Source: CAVYHJ01 sp963768165 [NCBI: uncultured bacterium]
GTDB lineage: Bacteria > UBP4 > UBA4092
Length of the DNA: 64,000 nucleotides
NCBI GenBank assembly: GCA_963768165.1
Contig: CAVYHJ010000002.1
Coordinates: 682,001-746,000, forward strand
Direction: 5' to 3'
Positions 7,945 through 16,189 of this stretch are shown here, one piece after another. A program made the position numbers and the translations under genes. A model generated the notes under the pieces. It was not told the DNA's origin, did no database searches, and worked only from the letters and a program-made list of their open reading frames with translations. The first letter of the stretch is position 1, and every line of letters starts with the position of its first letter.

Positions 7945-8250
7945 AATCAGTTCTCCTTTTTCCCGTAAAATGTGTGGAGTTATTATAACCAACAGTTTAC
8001 TCTCTCCTGCAATCTCATGTCAATTGAAAGTCTTTTGGAGTAGAGAAAAACCTTGAAATGTTCCCCTAGGTGAGATAGAATTAATTAGAGCGAGTAACGA
8101 TATATAATATGTCCCATAATAATAATACCGATTATCCACTGTGGAAGAAAAATCCAATTGGATGTAAAATAAGAAGTGTGAATTGTTGTCTTCGTTTATC
8201 TACGGATAACACAAATTTATTCCCATAACGGGTTGAGAGGTCTATAAAAC
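7945..8250. other. Intergenic region between divergent genes
   Basis: This 306-bp AT-rich gap separates the ankyrin gene and korA and must hold both promoters. I see GATATATAATATG near 8099-8111 as a possible -10 but no matching -35, and GAGAGGT before the korA start. No hairpin, riboswitch or small gene stands out. Confidence 0.4.
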
Positions 8251-10017
8251 ATGAAAGGTATAGTATTTCGTATTGGTGGCGAAGGCGGTGAAGGTGTCAT
8301 CAGTACCGGTGAATTGCTCACATTAGCCTGTGCCCGCGCAGGATATGATATTTACGCCTACAAGACATTTCCCGCAGAAATCAAAGGTGGGTATGCCATG
8401 TGGCAGGTACGGGTGAAGGATGAGTTACTCCTTTCCCAAGGTAACAAAGTGGATGTTCTTATCTGCTTTAATCAAGAGGCATACGACAAAGACATCAAAG
8501 ATCTCGCGGACGGCGGTGTTTTGCTATATGATACCGACCAGACTCCCAATGTCAAAGAAGATCCACGGTATAAATCGGTAGGAATTCCCTTTACCAAGAT
8601 TTCGGTAGAACAAGTGGGTTCAAAACGTGCTAAAAACGTATTGATTTTAGGCGTAATTGCCGGCCTGTTTGATTTCCCGGAAGATATTCTTATTGAGATG
8701 ATCAAACAGAAGTGGGCACATAAAGAAGCCAAAGTCGTAGAAAAGAACATCGAAGCACTCAAAGTCGGGATGGCTTACGTAAGAGATAACCTCCAATTAC
8801 CCTTAGACCTTAAAATAGCCAAAGTAAAATCCACTCAAAAGATGGTCATTTCCGGCAGCGATGCCTGCGCGTTAGGCAGTCTCGCCGGTGGGTTGAAGTA
8901 TTATGCCGGTTATCCCATTACTCCGGCCACCGAAGTCATGGAATGGCTGGCACCGGAATTGCCAAAGTTGGGCGGTATGGTGGTGCAATGCGAAGATGAA
9001 ATTGCCTCCCTGGCTTCCTGTCTCGGTGCGTCCTATGCAGGACAAAAAGCGATGACCGCAACCTCCGGTCCCGGTGTATCGCTGATGAATGAGTTAATTG
9101 GATTATCCTCGATGGCGGAATTACCTGTGGTTATCGTGGATGTTCAACGGGGCGGTCCGAGTACCGGAATGCCCACCAAAACCGAACAATCCGATTTGAA
9201 TATTGCATTGTATGGGTCGCATGGTGAAGCACCCCGTGTGGTCATAGCACTCACCAGTGTCGAGGATGCATTTTATGGAATGATTCGCGCGTTCAATATT
9301 GCAGAACGCACACAAGGGCCGGTGATAGTACTTACCGACCAGTATTTGGCACAAAGAAAAGCAAGTATTTTGGTACCCGATGCCAGCAAGATTGTCCTGG
9401 AGCATCGCTTGGAACCGGATAGTACGCAGACGGACAAATATAAACGATACGCATTTACCGAATCAGGAATTTCGCCCATCTCCACCCCCGGCAAGCATGC
9501 CATGGGATACGTCGCTACTGGAATCGAGCATGATGAGACCGCAAAACCAGGATATACTCCGGCACTGCATACCAACATGACTCACAAACGATACAAGAAA
9601 TTGCAATCCGTTGTTAAAGAAAGCAATGAATTGGTACGGTATTATGGTCATGAAGCACCGGAAATCGGATTAATCGGGTGGGGTTCCACAGAAGGCGTTA
9701 TTCGAGAAGCTGTGAGTGCCGCCATGGAAAAAGGAATCAAGGTTGCCGCGATTCATCCCAAGATATTAAACCCGCTTCCCAATGAACGAATCGCTGCCTT
9801 TATCAGCAAAGTACAAGAAATCATTGTTCCGGAATTAAATTATCTCGGACAACTTGCCAACTTCTTACAAACTTCGCATAACTTCAAACCTATTCGATTA
9901 AACAAATACGGTGGGGTACCATTTACACCGCAGGATATTTTAAGCAAAATTGAAGAAGTGCATGCCACTATGAAGAAAAAACCGAGTGCCGCACCGGCGT
10001 TTAGTGTGGCCAAATAA
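8251..10017 (+). CDS. korA: 2-oxoacid:acceptor oxidoreductase, fused gamma-alpha subunit
   Basis: The 588-residue protein joins the gamma domain (residues 1-185; GGEGGEGVISTGELL at the start, FPAEIKGGYAMWQVRV) to the alpha pyrimidine-binding domain (from about 200; YYAGYPITPATEVMEWLA, CEDEIASLASCLGASYAGQK, TATSGPGVSLMNE). With the beta subunit downstream it decarboxylates a 2-oxoacid, probably 2-oxoglutarate, to the acyl-CoA with ferredoxin as acceptor. The order gamma-alpha then beta without a separate delta ferredoxin subunit is normal for the KorAB group. GAGAGGT precedes the ATG. Substrate is inferred from family, not proven. Confidence 0.9.
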   Translation: MKGIVFRIGGEGGEGVISTGELLTLACARAGYDIYAYKTFPAEIKGGYAMWQVRVKDELLLSQGNKVDVLICFNQEAYDKDIKDLADGGVLLYDTDQTPNVKEDPRYKSVGIPFTKISVEQVGSKRAKNVLILGVIAGLFDFPEDILIEMIKQKWAHKEAKVVEKNIEALKVGMAYVRDNLQLPLDLKIAKVKSTQKMVISGSDACALGSLAGGLKYYAGYPITPATEVMEWLAPELPKLGGMVVQCEDEIASLASCLGASYAGQKAMTATSGPGVSLMNELIGLSSMAELPVVIVDVQRGGPSTGMPTKTEQSDLNIALYGSHGEAPRVVIALTSVEDAFYGMIRAFNIAERTQGPVIVLTDQYLAQRKASILVPDASKIVLEHRLEPDSTQTDKYKRYAFTESGISPISTPGKHAMGYVATGIEHDETAKPGYTPALHTNMTHKRYKKLQSVVKESNELVRYYGHEAPEIGLIGWGSTEGVIREAVSAAMEKGIKVAAIHPKILNPLPNERIAAFISKVQEIIVPELNYLGQLANFLQTSHNFKPIRLNKYGGVPFTPQDILSKIEEVHATMKKKPSAAPAFSVAK

Positions 10018-10056
10018 TTGGACGAACACAAGTATTATTTTTAGGAGGTAAATAAA

Positions 10057-10935
10057 ATGACAACAGCGACAATTGAAGCACCGCAAGCGCCTCAACCGCA
10101 GCGGGTAACGAAAGATTACAAAAGTGCAAATGAACCTATCTGGTGTCCCGGATGCGGTGATTTTGGTGTTCTCGCGTCCTTGTACGATACTCTGGTTGCC
10201 AAACAAGTAGACCCGAAAGATGTAGTGTTTGTGTCCGGTATCGGATGTTCCAGCCGATTGCCGGGATTTGTGACTACTTATGGATTCCACGGAGTACACG
10301 GACGTGCCCTCCCTCTGGCGATGGGCGTTAAACTCGCCAATCCGAAATTAACCGTGGTGGCTGTGGGTGGCGATGGGGATGCGTTTGCCATCGGCGGTGG
10401 ACATATTCCCCATACCTGTCGGAGAAATGTAGACATCACCTATGTCGTCATGAACAACGAAATTTATGGATTAACCAAAGGGCAGACTTCTCCCACCAGT
10501 CCTCTTGGATTGGATACAGGTTCAACGCCGTTGGGAAACATTGAAAAGCCGTTAAATCCCATTGCCATGACCCTGATTTACGGTGCAGGATTTGTCGCCC
10601 GTGCCTATTCCGGCAAACGGCAGGAAATGACCAGTATAGTGACCCGTGGGGTTAACCATAAAGGGTTTTCTTTCATTGACGCGTATAGTCCCTGTATCAC
10701 TTTCTATGATACCTATAAAATCTGGCCGAAGAAAATTGCGTCCCTACCGCAAGACCATGACACCAAAGACCTGTATTCTGCGTTAAAATATGCCTTAGAT
10801 ACCGATAAGATTTACTTGGGCGTATTCTATGAAAATGATGCGCCAACCATGGAAGAACGCGTGGAAGCTCTCCAGAAACTGGCTATGGAAAAAGGCGTGC
10901 CGGAATTGAAAGATTTGTTCAACAAGTTTAAATAA
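10057..10935 (+). CDS. korB: 2-oxoacid:ferredoxin oxidoreductase beta subunit
   Basis: This 292-residue thiamine-diphosphate-binding subunit follows korA by 39 bp with a strong AGGAGG site. WCPGCGDFGVLASL carries the CxxC cluster ligands, and GGDGDAFAIGGGHIPH to MNNEIYGLTKGQ is the GDGx(n)NN cofactor and magnesium motif. The C-terminal DAYSPCITF loop holds a further conserved cysteine. Together with KorA it forms the minimal two-subunit enzyme of anaerobic or microaerophilic carbon metabolism. A terminator follows. Confidence 0.92.
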   Translation: MTTATIEAPQAPQPQRVTKDYKSANEPIWCPGCGDFGVLASLYDTLVAKQVDPKDVVFVSGIGCSSRLPGFVTTYGFHGVHGRALPLAMGVKLANPKLTVVAVGGDGDAFAIGGGHIPHTCRRNVDITYVVMNNEIYGLTKGQTSPTSPLGLDTGSTPLGNIEKPLNPIAMTLIYGAGFVARAYSGKRQEMTSIVTRGVNHKGFSFIDAYSPCITFYDTYKIWPKKIASLPQDHDTKDLYSALKYALDTDKIYLGVFYENDAPTMEERVEALQKLAMEKGVPELKDLFNKFK

Positions 10936-10961
10936 TACTCTTTGTCAAGCAGACAGAGGCT

Positions 10962-10998
10962 AACGCTCGCGAGTCTATAGGATTCACGGGCGTTTTTT
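10962..10998 (+). terminator. Rho-independent terminator after korAB
   Basis: AACGCTCG (10962-10969) pairs with CGGGCGTT (10987-10994) with one G-U pair, and a T-rich run (TTTTATTT) follows. It closes the korAB unit. Confidence 0.7.
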
Positions 10999-11018
10999 AT
11001 TTACACTACAAAATGGAT

Positions 11019-11876
11019 CTAATTGGAAAGTAAAATCCGTTGCAGTAATTTATCGCACATATCCAGGCGATATTCCGCGGAAGCGCGGACATCGGAGATA
11101 GGTTTCACTTCAGTTTGCGCAACTTTTCCTGCTTCTGCAATGGTTGCAGGAGATAACTTTTGACTCTTCAGAAAAGCTTCTGTTTTGGGAGTACGAATGA
11201 CTGTCGGAGCAACCGCACCATAGGAGATTCTGCAATGATTAACTTTTCTTGTTCCCTTATCCACTGACCAAATCACACCAATACCGACCAAGGCAATTGC
11301 CATCGCACCCCGTTGGCCCAGTTTAATATATCCGGACTGTTCATCCTCTTTCATTTTCTCAATAGTAACTTCTGTGAGAAGTTCATCTTCCCGCATGACA
11401 TTTTTCCCGGGTCCTGTGAAAAATTGGCTGATAGGGATTTCACGATCTCCCAATTCGGATGTTAATTTCAATTTTGCGTTTAGGACAAAGAGTGCAGGGA
11501 GGGTGTCTGCCGCAGGCGAAGAATTGGCAATATTTCCACCCAGAGTTGCCTTATTACGTATTTGAGGAGACGCAAACACCCGGGTCGCTTCGTGTAAAGG
11601 TTGAGCATATTTCTGAATGACCGGGGATTCCAATATAGTTTGTTGGGAAGTTAGCGCACCGATACAAATCGAGCCGTTCTTTTCCCGGATATAATCCAAT
11701 TCTTTATTTTTACAAATGTCCAGGAGACCGCGTTCGAGCCAGCGTCCCTCTTTCCTCTGGACGAGTAAATCTGTTCCCCCGGCAATAACCCTAGCATGAG
11801 CCTTTTCTTCCGCCAGGATATGCACGGCTTCTTTAACCGTGGAACCCAACCAGTATGGGACATCGTTTCGAGACAT
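11019..11876 (-). CDS. Molybdenum hydroxylase FAD-binding subunit (CoxM/XdhB type)
   Basis: The 285-residue protein carries the FAD pyrophosphate motif AGGTDLLVQRKEG (residues 33-45) and the second flavin motif TLGGNIANSSPAADT (about 112-126) of the xanthine dehydrogenase/CO dehydrogenase medium subunits, followed by the CO_deh_flav_C domain. It would pass electrons from the 2Fe-2S subunit encoded just upstream (16-bp gap). No molybdopterin catalytic subunit is encoded in the window. The start has no Shine-Dalgarno; instead short-period AAACTCTAAATCC-type repeats fill the gap. Substrate is unknown. Confidence 0.88.
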   Translation of the reverse strand: MSRNDVPYWLGSTVKEAVHILAEEKAHARVIAGGTDLLVQRKEGRWLERGLLDICKNKELDYIREKNGSICIGALTSQQTILESPVIQKYAQPLHEATRVFASPQIRNKATLGGNIANSSPAADTLPALFVLNAKLKLTSELGDREIPISQFFTGPGKNVMREDELLTEVTIEKMKEDEQSGYIKLGQRGAMAIALVGIGVIWSVDKGTRKVNHCRISYGAVAPTVIRTPKTEAFLKSQKLSPATIAEAGKVAQTEVKPISDVRASAEYRLDMCDKLLQRILLSN

Positions 11877-11880
11877 ATAA

Positions 11881-11916
11881 TAAGTTTCGAGTTTAGGATT
11901 TAGAGTTTAGAGTTAG
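11881..11916. repeat. Short-period simple repeat at a gene junction
   Basis: The tract TAAGTTTCGAGTTTAGG then ATTTAGAGTTTAGAGTTAG is a degenerate 7-8 bp tandem repeat. It covers the junction of the two hydroxylase genes, includes the end of the upstream reading frame, and replaces a recognisable ribosome binding site. Confidence 0.5.
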
Positions 11917-12390
11917 TTGTCTTTTCTTCATTTTGGCTGCTTTTTGAACTGCCTTAATAATGTTGGAATATCCGGTACAGCGACAAAGATTGCCAGAAAT
12001 GGCATCCTGAATTTCCGCTACCGTTGGATTGGGATTATTCTCCAATAACCACGCCACGGAAACAATCATGCCCGGCGTGCAGAACCCGCATTGCACCCCG
12101 CCTTCCATGACAAAACATTCCTGCACGGGGTGCAAGTGACTGATATCTCCCAAACCCTCAATTGTGGTAATTGTCGTACCATTGGCTTGAGTCGCGAGAA
12201 CCAGACACGAATTCACCGTTTTCCCATCCATGATGACGGTACAGGCACCACATTCCCCTTTACTGCACCCTTCCTTGGTTCCGGTCAATCGCAAATCATC
12301 CCGCAGAAATTCCAACAAGGTCTTTGCAGGGAACACGTCACCTTTTACAACCTGTCCGTTTAGATTTAATTCAATAGGTATTCTCGCCAT
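11893..12390 (-). CDS. Molybdenum hydroxylase 2Fe-2S subunit (CoxS/XdhC type)
   Basis: This 165-residue small subunit has all eight cluster cysteines: Cys42, Cys47, Cys50 and Cys62 in the plant-type ferredoxin domain (EGCSKGECGACTV) and Cys101, Cys104, Cys136 and Cys138 in the helical domain (CGFCTPGM, GNLCRCTGY). It transfers electrons between a molybdenum cofactor site and FAD. It is first in a two-gene unit with the FAD subunit. The catalytic subunit is missing locally and must be elsewhere, lost, or replaced. The C-terminus extends a little past the usual end with a basic tail (MKKRQLTLNSKS), encoded by the simple-repeat tract. Confidence 0.9.
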   Translation of the reverse strand: MARIPIELNLNGQVVKGDVFPAKTLLEFLRDDLRLTGTKEGCSKGECGACTVIMDGKTVNSCLVLATQANGTTITTIEGLGDISHLHPVQECFVMEGGVQCGFCTPGMIVSVAWLLENNPNPTVAEIQDAISGNLCRCTGYSNIIKAVQKAAKMKKRQLTLNSKS

Positions 12391-12516
12391 AGTCTATCTT
12401 AATGTAACATTAGTGGGCTAAAAATGGCAACTTCAAATAGATAAATCTTCACACTAAACCTTTTTTGAGGGCATTTCGTCTTATAGGAAGACAATTGGAT
12501 CAAATATAAAAATAAC

Positions 12517-14634
12517 ATGAAGGAAGAAATAGTGAAATTCAAAATAACATTTAAAGACCTTTCCCCATTGTATGTATTATCATTATTTTTTATCTTTTAT
12601 GGAATACAATCATTTCGGGCTGGATGGGACCCATCAGGCTATTTTGGCTTTTTAATTGGACTATGGATTTTGTTTAGTTTACCCATTTACCAACGGTATA
12701 AAGTGGAAATTCAGGAAAGCGGACTCTTTATTAGGCGAATGTTATTCCCTGCACTATTCATCCCTTGGACAGATATTCGGGAGATTCAATATAAACGTCC
12801 TACATTGCAACCAAAACGCATTTTTCTAAAATACATAAATAAGGAAAAGACTAAAGAGATATACTTTTTGAAATACCTTTTCAGCCGTCCTGATTTAATC
12901 CAAGAAATTTCCAACCGGACAAATATTCCACTTCCAGAAAAATATATAAAGTTCAGAAATAAGTTAGAAAGAAATTACCGCAGGAATGAGATTATTTGGG
13001 GTATTCTTTTAATCCCTGTAACTTTAGCAGCAGGGTGGAGTTACTTAAAGACAATTCCCTACGGATTATCCTTTGACAATTGGACATGGAATACTATTAC
13101 ATGGCTCTTTGCATGTCTCTTCATGTCCTATCTAGTAAACCAATTCGACTATCATCCCTCTCCAAAAAGAGATATACAAGGGTGGTGTTATATAGCCATA
13201 TTCCTATCAATGATTTGTACGCCGAATATCCTGATTTATTTCAATGATACGTGGGTTTATTTTGGATATGGAATTCTATTTATAGGAGTATTCTTTTTTA
13301 ATCTTTTATTATTTGTGCCCGACTCCCGTTATCATCACCAATATATTGTGCCTATATTTCTGATTTCTTTCTTATTGGTGTGGCAGGGTCCTATGTTTTT
13401 GATACCCAGAGCGCCAACTCAAGAATTGAATTTTCAAAAGTCATTCGCTGACTATTCATTCACCCCGGATGGAAGTTTATGCCATTATTCAAACCAATCC
13501 ATTTATTTTGATCATCCTAAGAACGGAAAGGAAGAGGTGTATCCTTTTCTCCAAGAAACCACTGAAAGTTATAATCATTATTCTGCACATTGGTCACCCG
13601 ATAACCAAAAATTTGTCTATCAAAGCTATGATGATCAGGGAACCACCCAGGCAATAATATATATTTTTAATTATCCCACCAAGCAATATCGTAAAATATT
13701 TTCCCAAGACAATTTTGCACTAGGCACAAGATATTATCCTCGATTCAAATATTTTTATTACAACTGGAGTCCTGATTCTCGCTATTTTGTATTCGCCTCA
13801 CCTCTTTATTGCCGATCCACCACTCCTCCCGAGTATGATGTAATGATGTATGATTCCCGCCAAGAAACTACTCGAAAAATTTATCATTCCAAGGAATTGA
13901 TAACGGATATTTGGTGGGCTCAAGATACCACATTATATTATTTGACATACAAGGAAAAGAAACCTGGCAAAGGGGTCATTCTTCATTACTATACTCTTTG
14001 GAAAGCCCAACCAGTATTCTCAATGACGGGACAATGGGTTTCTCTTCAAACTACCAAGATAACTGAATTCGATACTCCCTGGAATTCTGTCTATCCTGTC
14101 TTTCAAGGGAATTATCTATATTTAAGGGAAGACAAAGGGGATAATCAAAATTTTCAACAATATTTTTATTCCATTAAAAAAAAGAAAAAGATTATATTTC
14201 CCGGCAGAATATATTTTTGTATGACTCCTTTGAGAAATGAATCATTCCATCCACTGGAAGAAAAAGTTTTATATGCTGTGGATACCGAAAACAGAGGAAT
14301 CCTTTATGAATTTGATTTAAAAACTGGAAAATCCAGAGAAGTTATCCGAGAAAAGGAATATATTGAGGAACCCAGTTATTCTTATGATGGGAAAAGGATT
14401 GCTTATGTAGCAACCGAAAGGTTACTAGGCTCTATGATTTCCATTAAATCTGATGGTACAGATTGGAGGAAGGTCTCGCCAACGATAGTACCGGATGTTC
14501 TATATTCATTAAGTCCTATACATTGTTGGAATCCCAAGAATAATACCCTTTATGTTGAGTTGGTGGCATTTGGTTATAGGAGAGATGAAAATCGTATTAA
14601 AAGATACCTTGTAAATCTTAATGATAAGAAATAG
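12517..14634 (+). CDS. Membrane protein with C-terminal beta-propeller
   Basis: The 705-residue protein of unknown function has an N-terminal membrane pair (residues 10-62), a short PH-like cytoplasmic segment (YKVEIQESGLFIRRMLFP to LISRTNIPLP region), then six more membrane helices up to about residue 300. The remaining 400 residues look like a TolB/PD40 beta-propeller: repeated S-P-D blocks (HWSPDNQKFVYQS, NWSPDSRYFVFAS, EEPSYSYDGKRIAYVA). The propeller would be outside the membrane and bind a protein or glycan. No Shine-Dalgarno is obvious. Its 3' end overlaps the convergent threonine synthase gene by 17 bp. Confidence 0.7.
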   Translation: MKEEIVKFKITFKDLSPLYVLSLFFIFYGIQSFRAGWDPSGYFGFLIGLWILFSLPIYQRYKVEIQESGLFIRRMLFPALFIPWTDIREIQYKRPTLQPKRIFLKYINKEKTKEIYFLKYLFSRPDLIQEISNRTNIPLPEKYIKFRNKLERNYRRNEIIWGILLIPVTLAAGWSYLKTIPYGLSFDNWTWNTITWLFACLFMSYLVNQFDYHPSPKRDIQGWCYIAIFLSMICTPNILIYFNDTWVYFGYGILFIGVFFFNLLLFVPDSRYHHQYIVPIFLISFLLVWQGPMFLIPRAPTQELNFQKSFADYSFTPDGSLCHYSNQSIYFDHPKNGKEEVYPFLQETTESYNHYSAHWSPDNQKFVYQSYDDQGTTQAIIYIFNYPTKQYRKIFSQDNFALGTRYYPRFKYFYYNWSPDSRYFVFASPLYCRSTTPPEYDVMMYDSRQETTRKIYHSKELITDIWWAQDTTLYYLTYKEKKPGKGVILHYYTLWKAQPVFSMTGQWVSLQTTKITEFDTPWNSVYPVFQGNYLYLREDKGDNQNFQQYFYSIKKKKKIIFPGRIYFCMTPLRNESFHPLEEKVLYAVDTENRGILYEFDLKTGKSREVIREKEYIEEPSYSYDGKRIAYVATERLLGSMISIKSDGTDWRKVSPTIVPDVLYSLSPIHCWNPKNNTLYVELVAFGYRRDENRIKRYLVNLNDKK

Positions 14635-15859
14635 AGATTTTATCCAATTCCCTTTCATCTGCCTCAATAAGAATTGGTTTTGTGGAAACGGATTTCATGG
14701 CACCGGAGATGTCTTTCAAGCCATTTCCGGTAATCAATACTGCTGCTTTATCATCGGTTTTAAATTCACCTGCTTGTGCCAATTTTAAGAATCCAGCGTA
14801 GGCGGCACTGGCGGCAGGTTCAGCGAAGATACCGGTTTTCTGTGCCAAGGCGGGGATTGCATCCAAAATTTCCTTATCCGTTACGGTGATTCCTTTTCCT
14901 CCGGAATTGGTAACGGCTTTGACGGCATTCAATCCATCGCGCGGATTTCCCACGGAGATACTATCTGCTACCGTTTGTGCATTTTCTTCAACAATAGGGT
15001 TACCCGATTGAATCGCTTTGACCACCGGGGATGCGCCTTCCGCCTGTACGGCATACATGTGAGGGAGGTGGTCAATCCAGCCGATTTCTTTAAGTTCCAG
15101 AAAACCTTTCCACGCGCCGGAAATAATATTTCCGTCCCCCACAGAGATAATGATTTTATCGGGAACCTGCCACATCAATTGTTCACAGAGTTCAAAGGCA
15201 ACGGTCTTTTTCCCTTCCCGGGTATAGGGATTAAACCCGGTATTGCGCGAGTACCAGCCGAATTTCTCTGTCGCTTTCAACGATAAATCAAACGCCTGGT
15301 CATACGTTCCCTTTACCATTACGACTTTAGCGCCATAGACCAACAATTGAGTAATCTTTGCCTGGGGTGCCGTCTGCGGAACAAAGATTACACTTGGTAA
15401 CCCGACACTGGCACACGCTCCTGCCAGGGAGGATGCCGCATTGCCGGTCGAGGCGCAGGTAATGACTTGAGCTTTTTTCTCCAAAGCTTTGGCAACGGCA
15501 ATCACACTAGGCCGGTCTTTGAAAGAAGCCGTAGGATTTCTGCCATCGTCTTTAATAATCAAATCGGCGCAACCGTATTCTTTGGCAAGTTTGGGAAATT
15601 GGTATAGCGGTGTCCAACCCACTTGAACCGGTGGAATATGGGATGGATTCTGAATCGGTAATAGCGGGAGATACCGCCAAATCGTGAAATCCCGATTGGT
15701 CAACAAATCTTCCTTATGCCAACCCTTTTTGACCAAATGATAGTCATATAGAACGGTCAGGTTTCCATTATTCCCGCAAGCGGGACAGGTATACTCCACA
15801 TCCTTGGGATCGTATTCTTTTTCACAAACTGTACATTGTAACCGAGTAATATAATGCAT
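14618..15859 (-). CDS. thrC: Threonine synthase
   Basis: This PLP enzyme converts O-phosphohomoserine to threonine and phosphate. The 413-residue product has an N-terminal zinc ribbon (Cys9, Cys12, Cys25, Cys28), which is common in the archaeal and actinobacterial-type enzyme, the PLP-lysine motif NPTASFKDRPS (Lys114), the substrate loop CASTGNAASSLAG and the phosphate-binding SVGDGN segment. The glycine-rich ITGNGLKD near the C-terminus is also typical. It is preceded by a 330-bp gap containing four palindromes. The gene is unlinked to hom or thrB in this window. Confidence 0.93.
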   Translation of the reverse strand: MHYITRLQCTVCEKEYDPKDVEYTCPACGNNGNLTVLYDYHLVKKGWHKEDLLTNRDFTIWRYLPLLPIQNPSHIPPVQVGWTPLYQFPKLAKEYGCADLIIKDDGRNPTASFKDRPSVIAVAKALEKKAQVITCASTGNAASSLAGACASVGLPSVIFVPQTAPQAKITQLLVYGAKVVMVKGTYDQAFDLSLKATEKFGWYSRNTGFNPYTREGKKTVAFELCEQLMWQVPDKIIISVGDGNIISGAWKGFLELKEIGWIDHLPHMYAVQAEGASPVVKAIQSGNPIVEENAQTVADSISVGNPRDGLNAVKAVTNSGGKGITVTDKEILDAIPALAQKTGIFAEPAASAAYAGFLKLAQAGEFKTDDKAAVLITGNGLKDISGAMKSVSTKPILIEADERELDKISISYH

Positions 15860-16189
15860 AGCTCTCTATTATAAACTATCAGGAATATTGTGGACACTTT
15901 CATTCTGTTATTTCTGGATTGCAAGCGGAATTGATATTTTTAATTCCGCTCCTGAACCGCATAAAAAGTGGGTACGATTAGTTTGTGGCCATTTTGACCC
16001 CCCGAACATTTCAAGAAGATGAAGAAAAATTTTCCACAACTGTGGAAAGCTTTATCTCCAATAAAACCAATGGTCTTTATATTATTGTCCAATTGGACAA
16101 TAATTATGTACGGATGTACATAATTATTTCCTTCAAAACCTTTAACGTACGTTAAGAGTTTTGTAAATGATTGATTTGATGGTAGATAC
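15860..16189. other. Intergenic region upstream of thrC, palindrome-rich
   Basis: The 330-bp gap lies between the stop of the HEAT-like gene and the thrC start, both on the minus strand. Apart from the four dyads annotated separately I see no convincing gene; a 101-codon open frame at 15940-16245 lacks a ribosome site and overlaps the neighbouring gene. Confidence 0.5.
16031..16155. promoter_or_regulatory. Cluster of four palindromes upstream of thrC
   Basis: Four dyads lie within 125 bp: TTTCCACA-AC-TGTGGAAA (16031-16048), a perfect 24-bp palindrome (16081-16104, centre CCAATTGG), AATTATGTAC-GGAT-GTACATAATT (16102-16125), and TTAACGTACGTTAA (16142-16155). The first holds two divergent sequences one mismatch from the DnaA box consensus TTATCCACA. 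They could be operators for thrC, transcription ends for the gene at 16190, or protein-binding sites of another kind. Which one cannot be decided by reading. Confidence 0.55.

Noticed and set aside
9940-10299. 119-codon frame antisense to the korA-korB junction
   Set aside because: It crosses two well-supported genes and shows no protein signature.
16031-16048. Replication origin because of DnaA-box-like pair
   Set aside because: Only two imperfect boxes are present, with no dnaA, dnaN or AT-rich unwinding element nearby.
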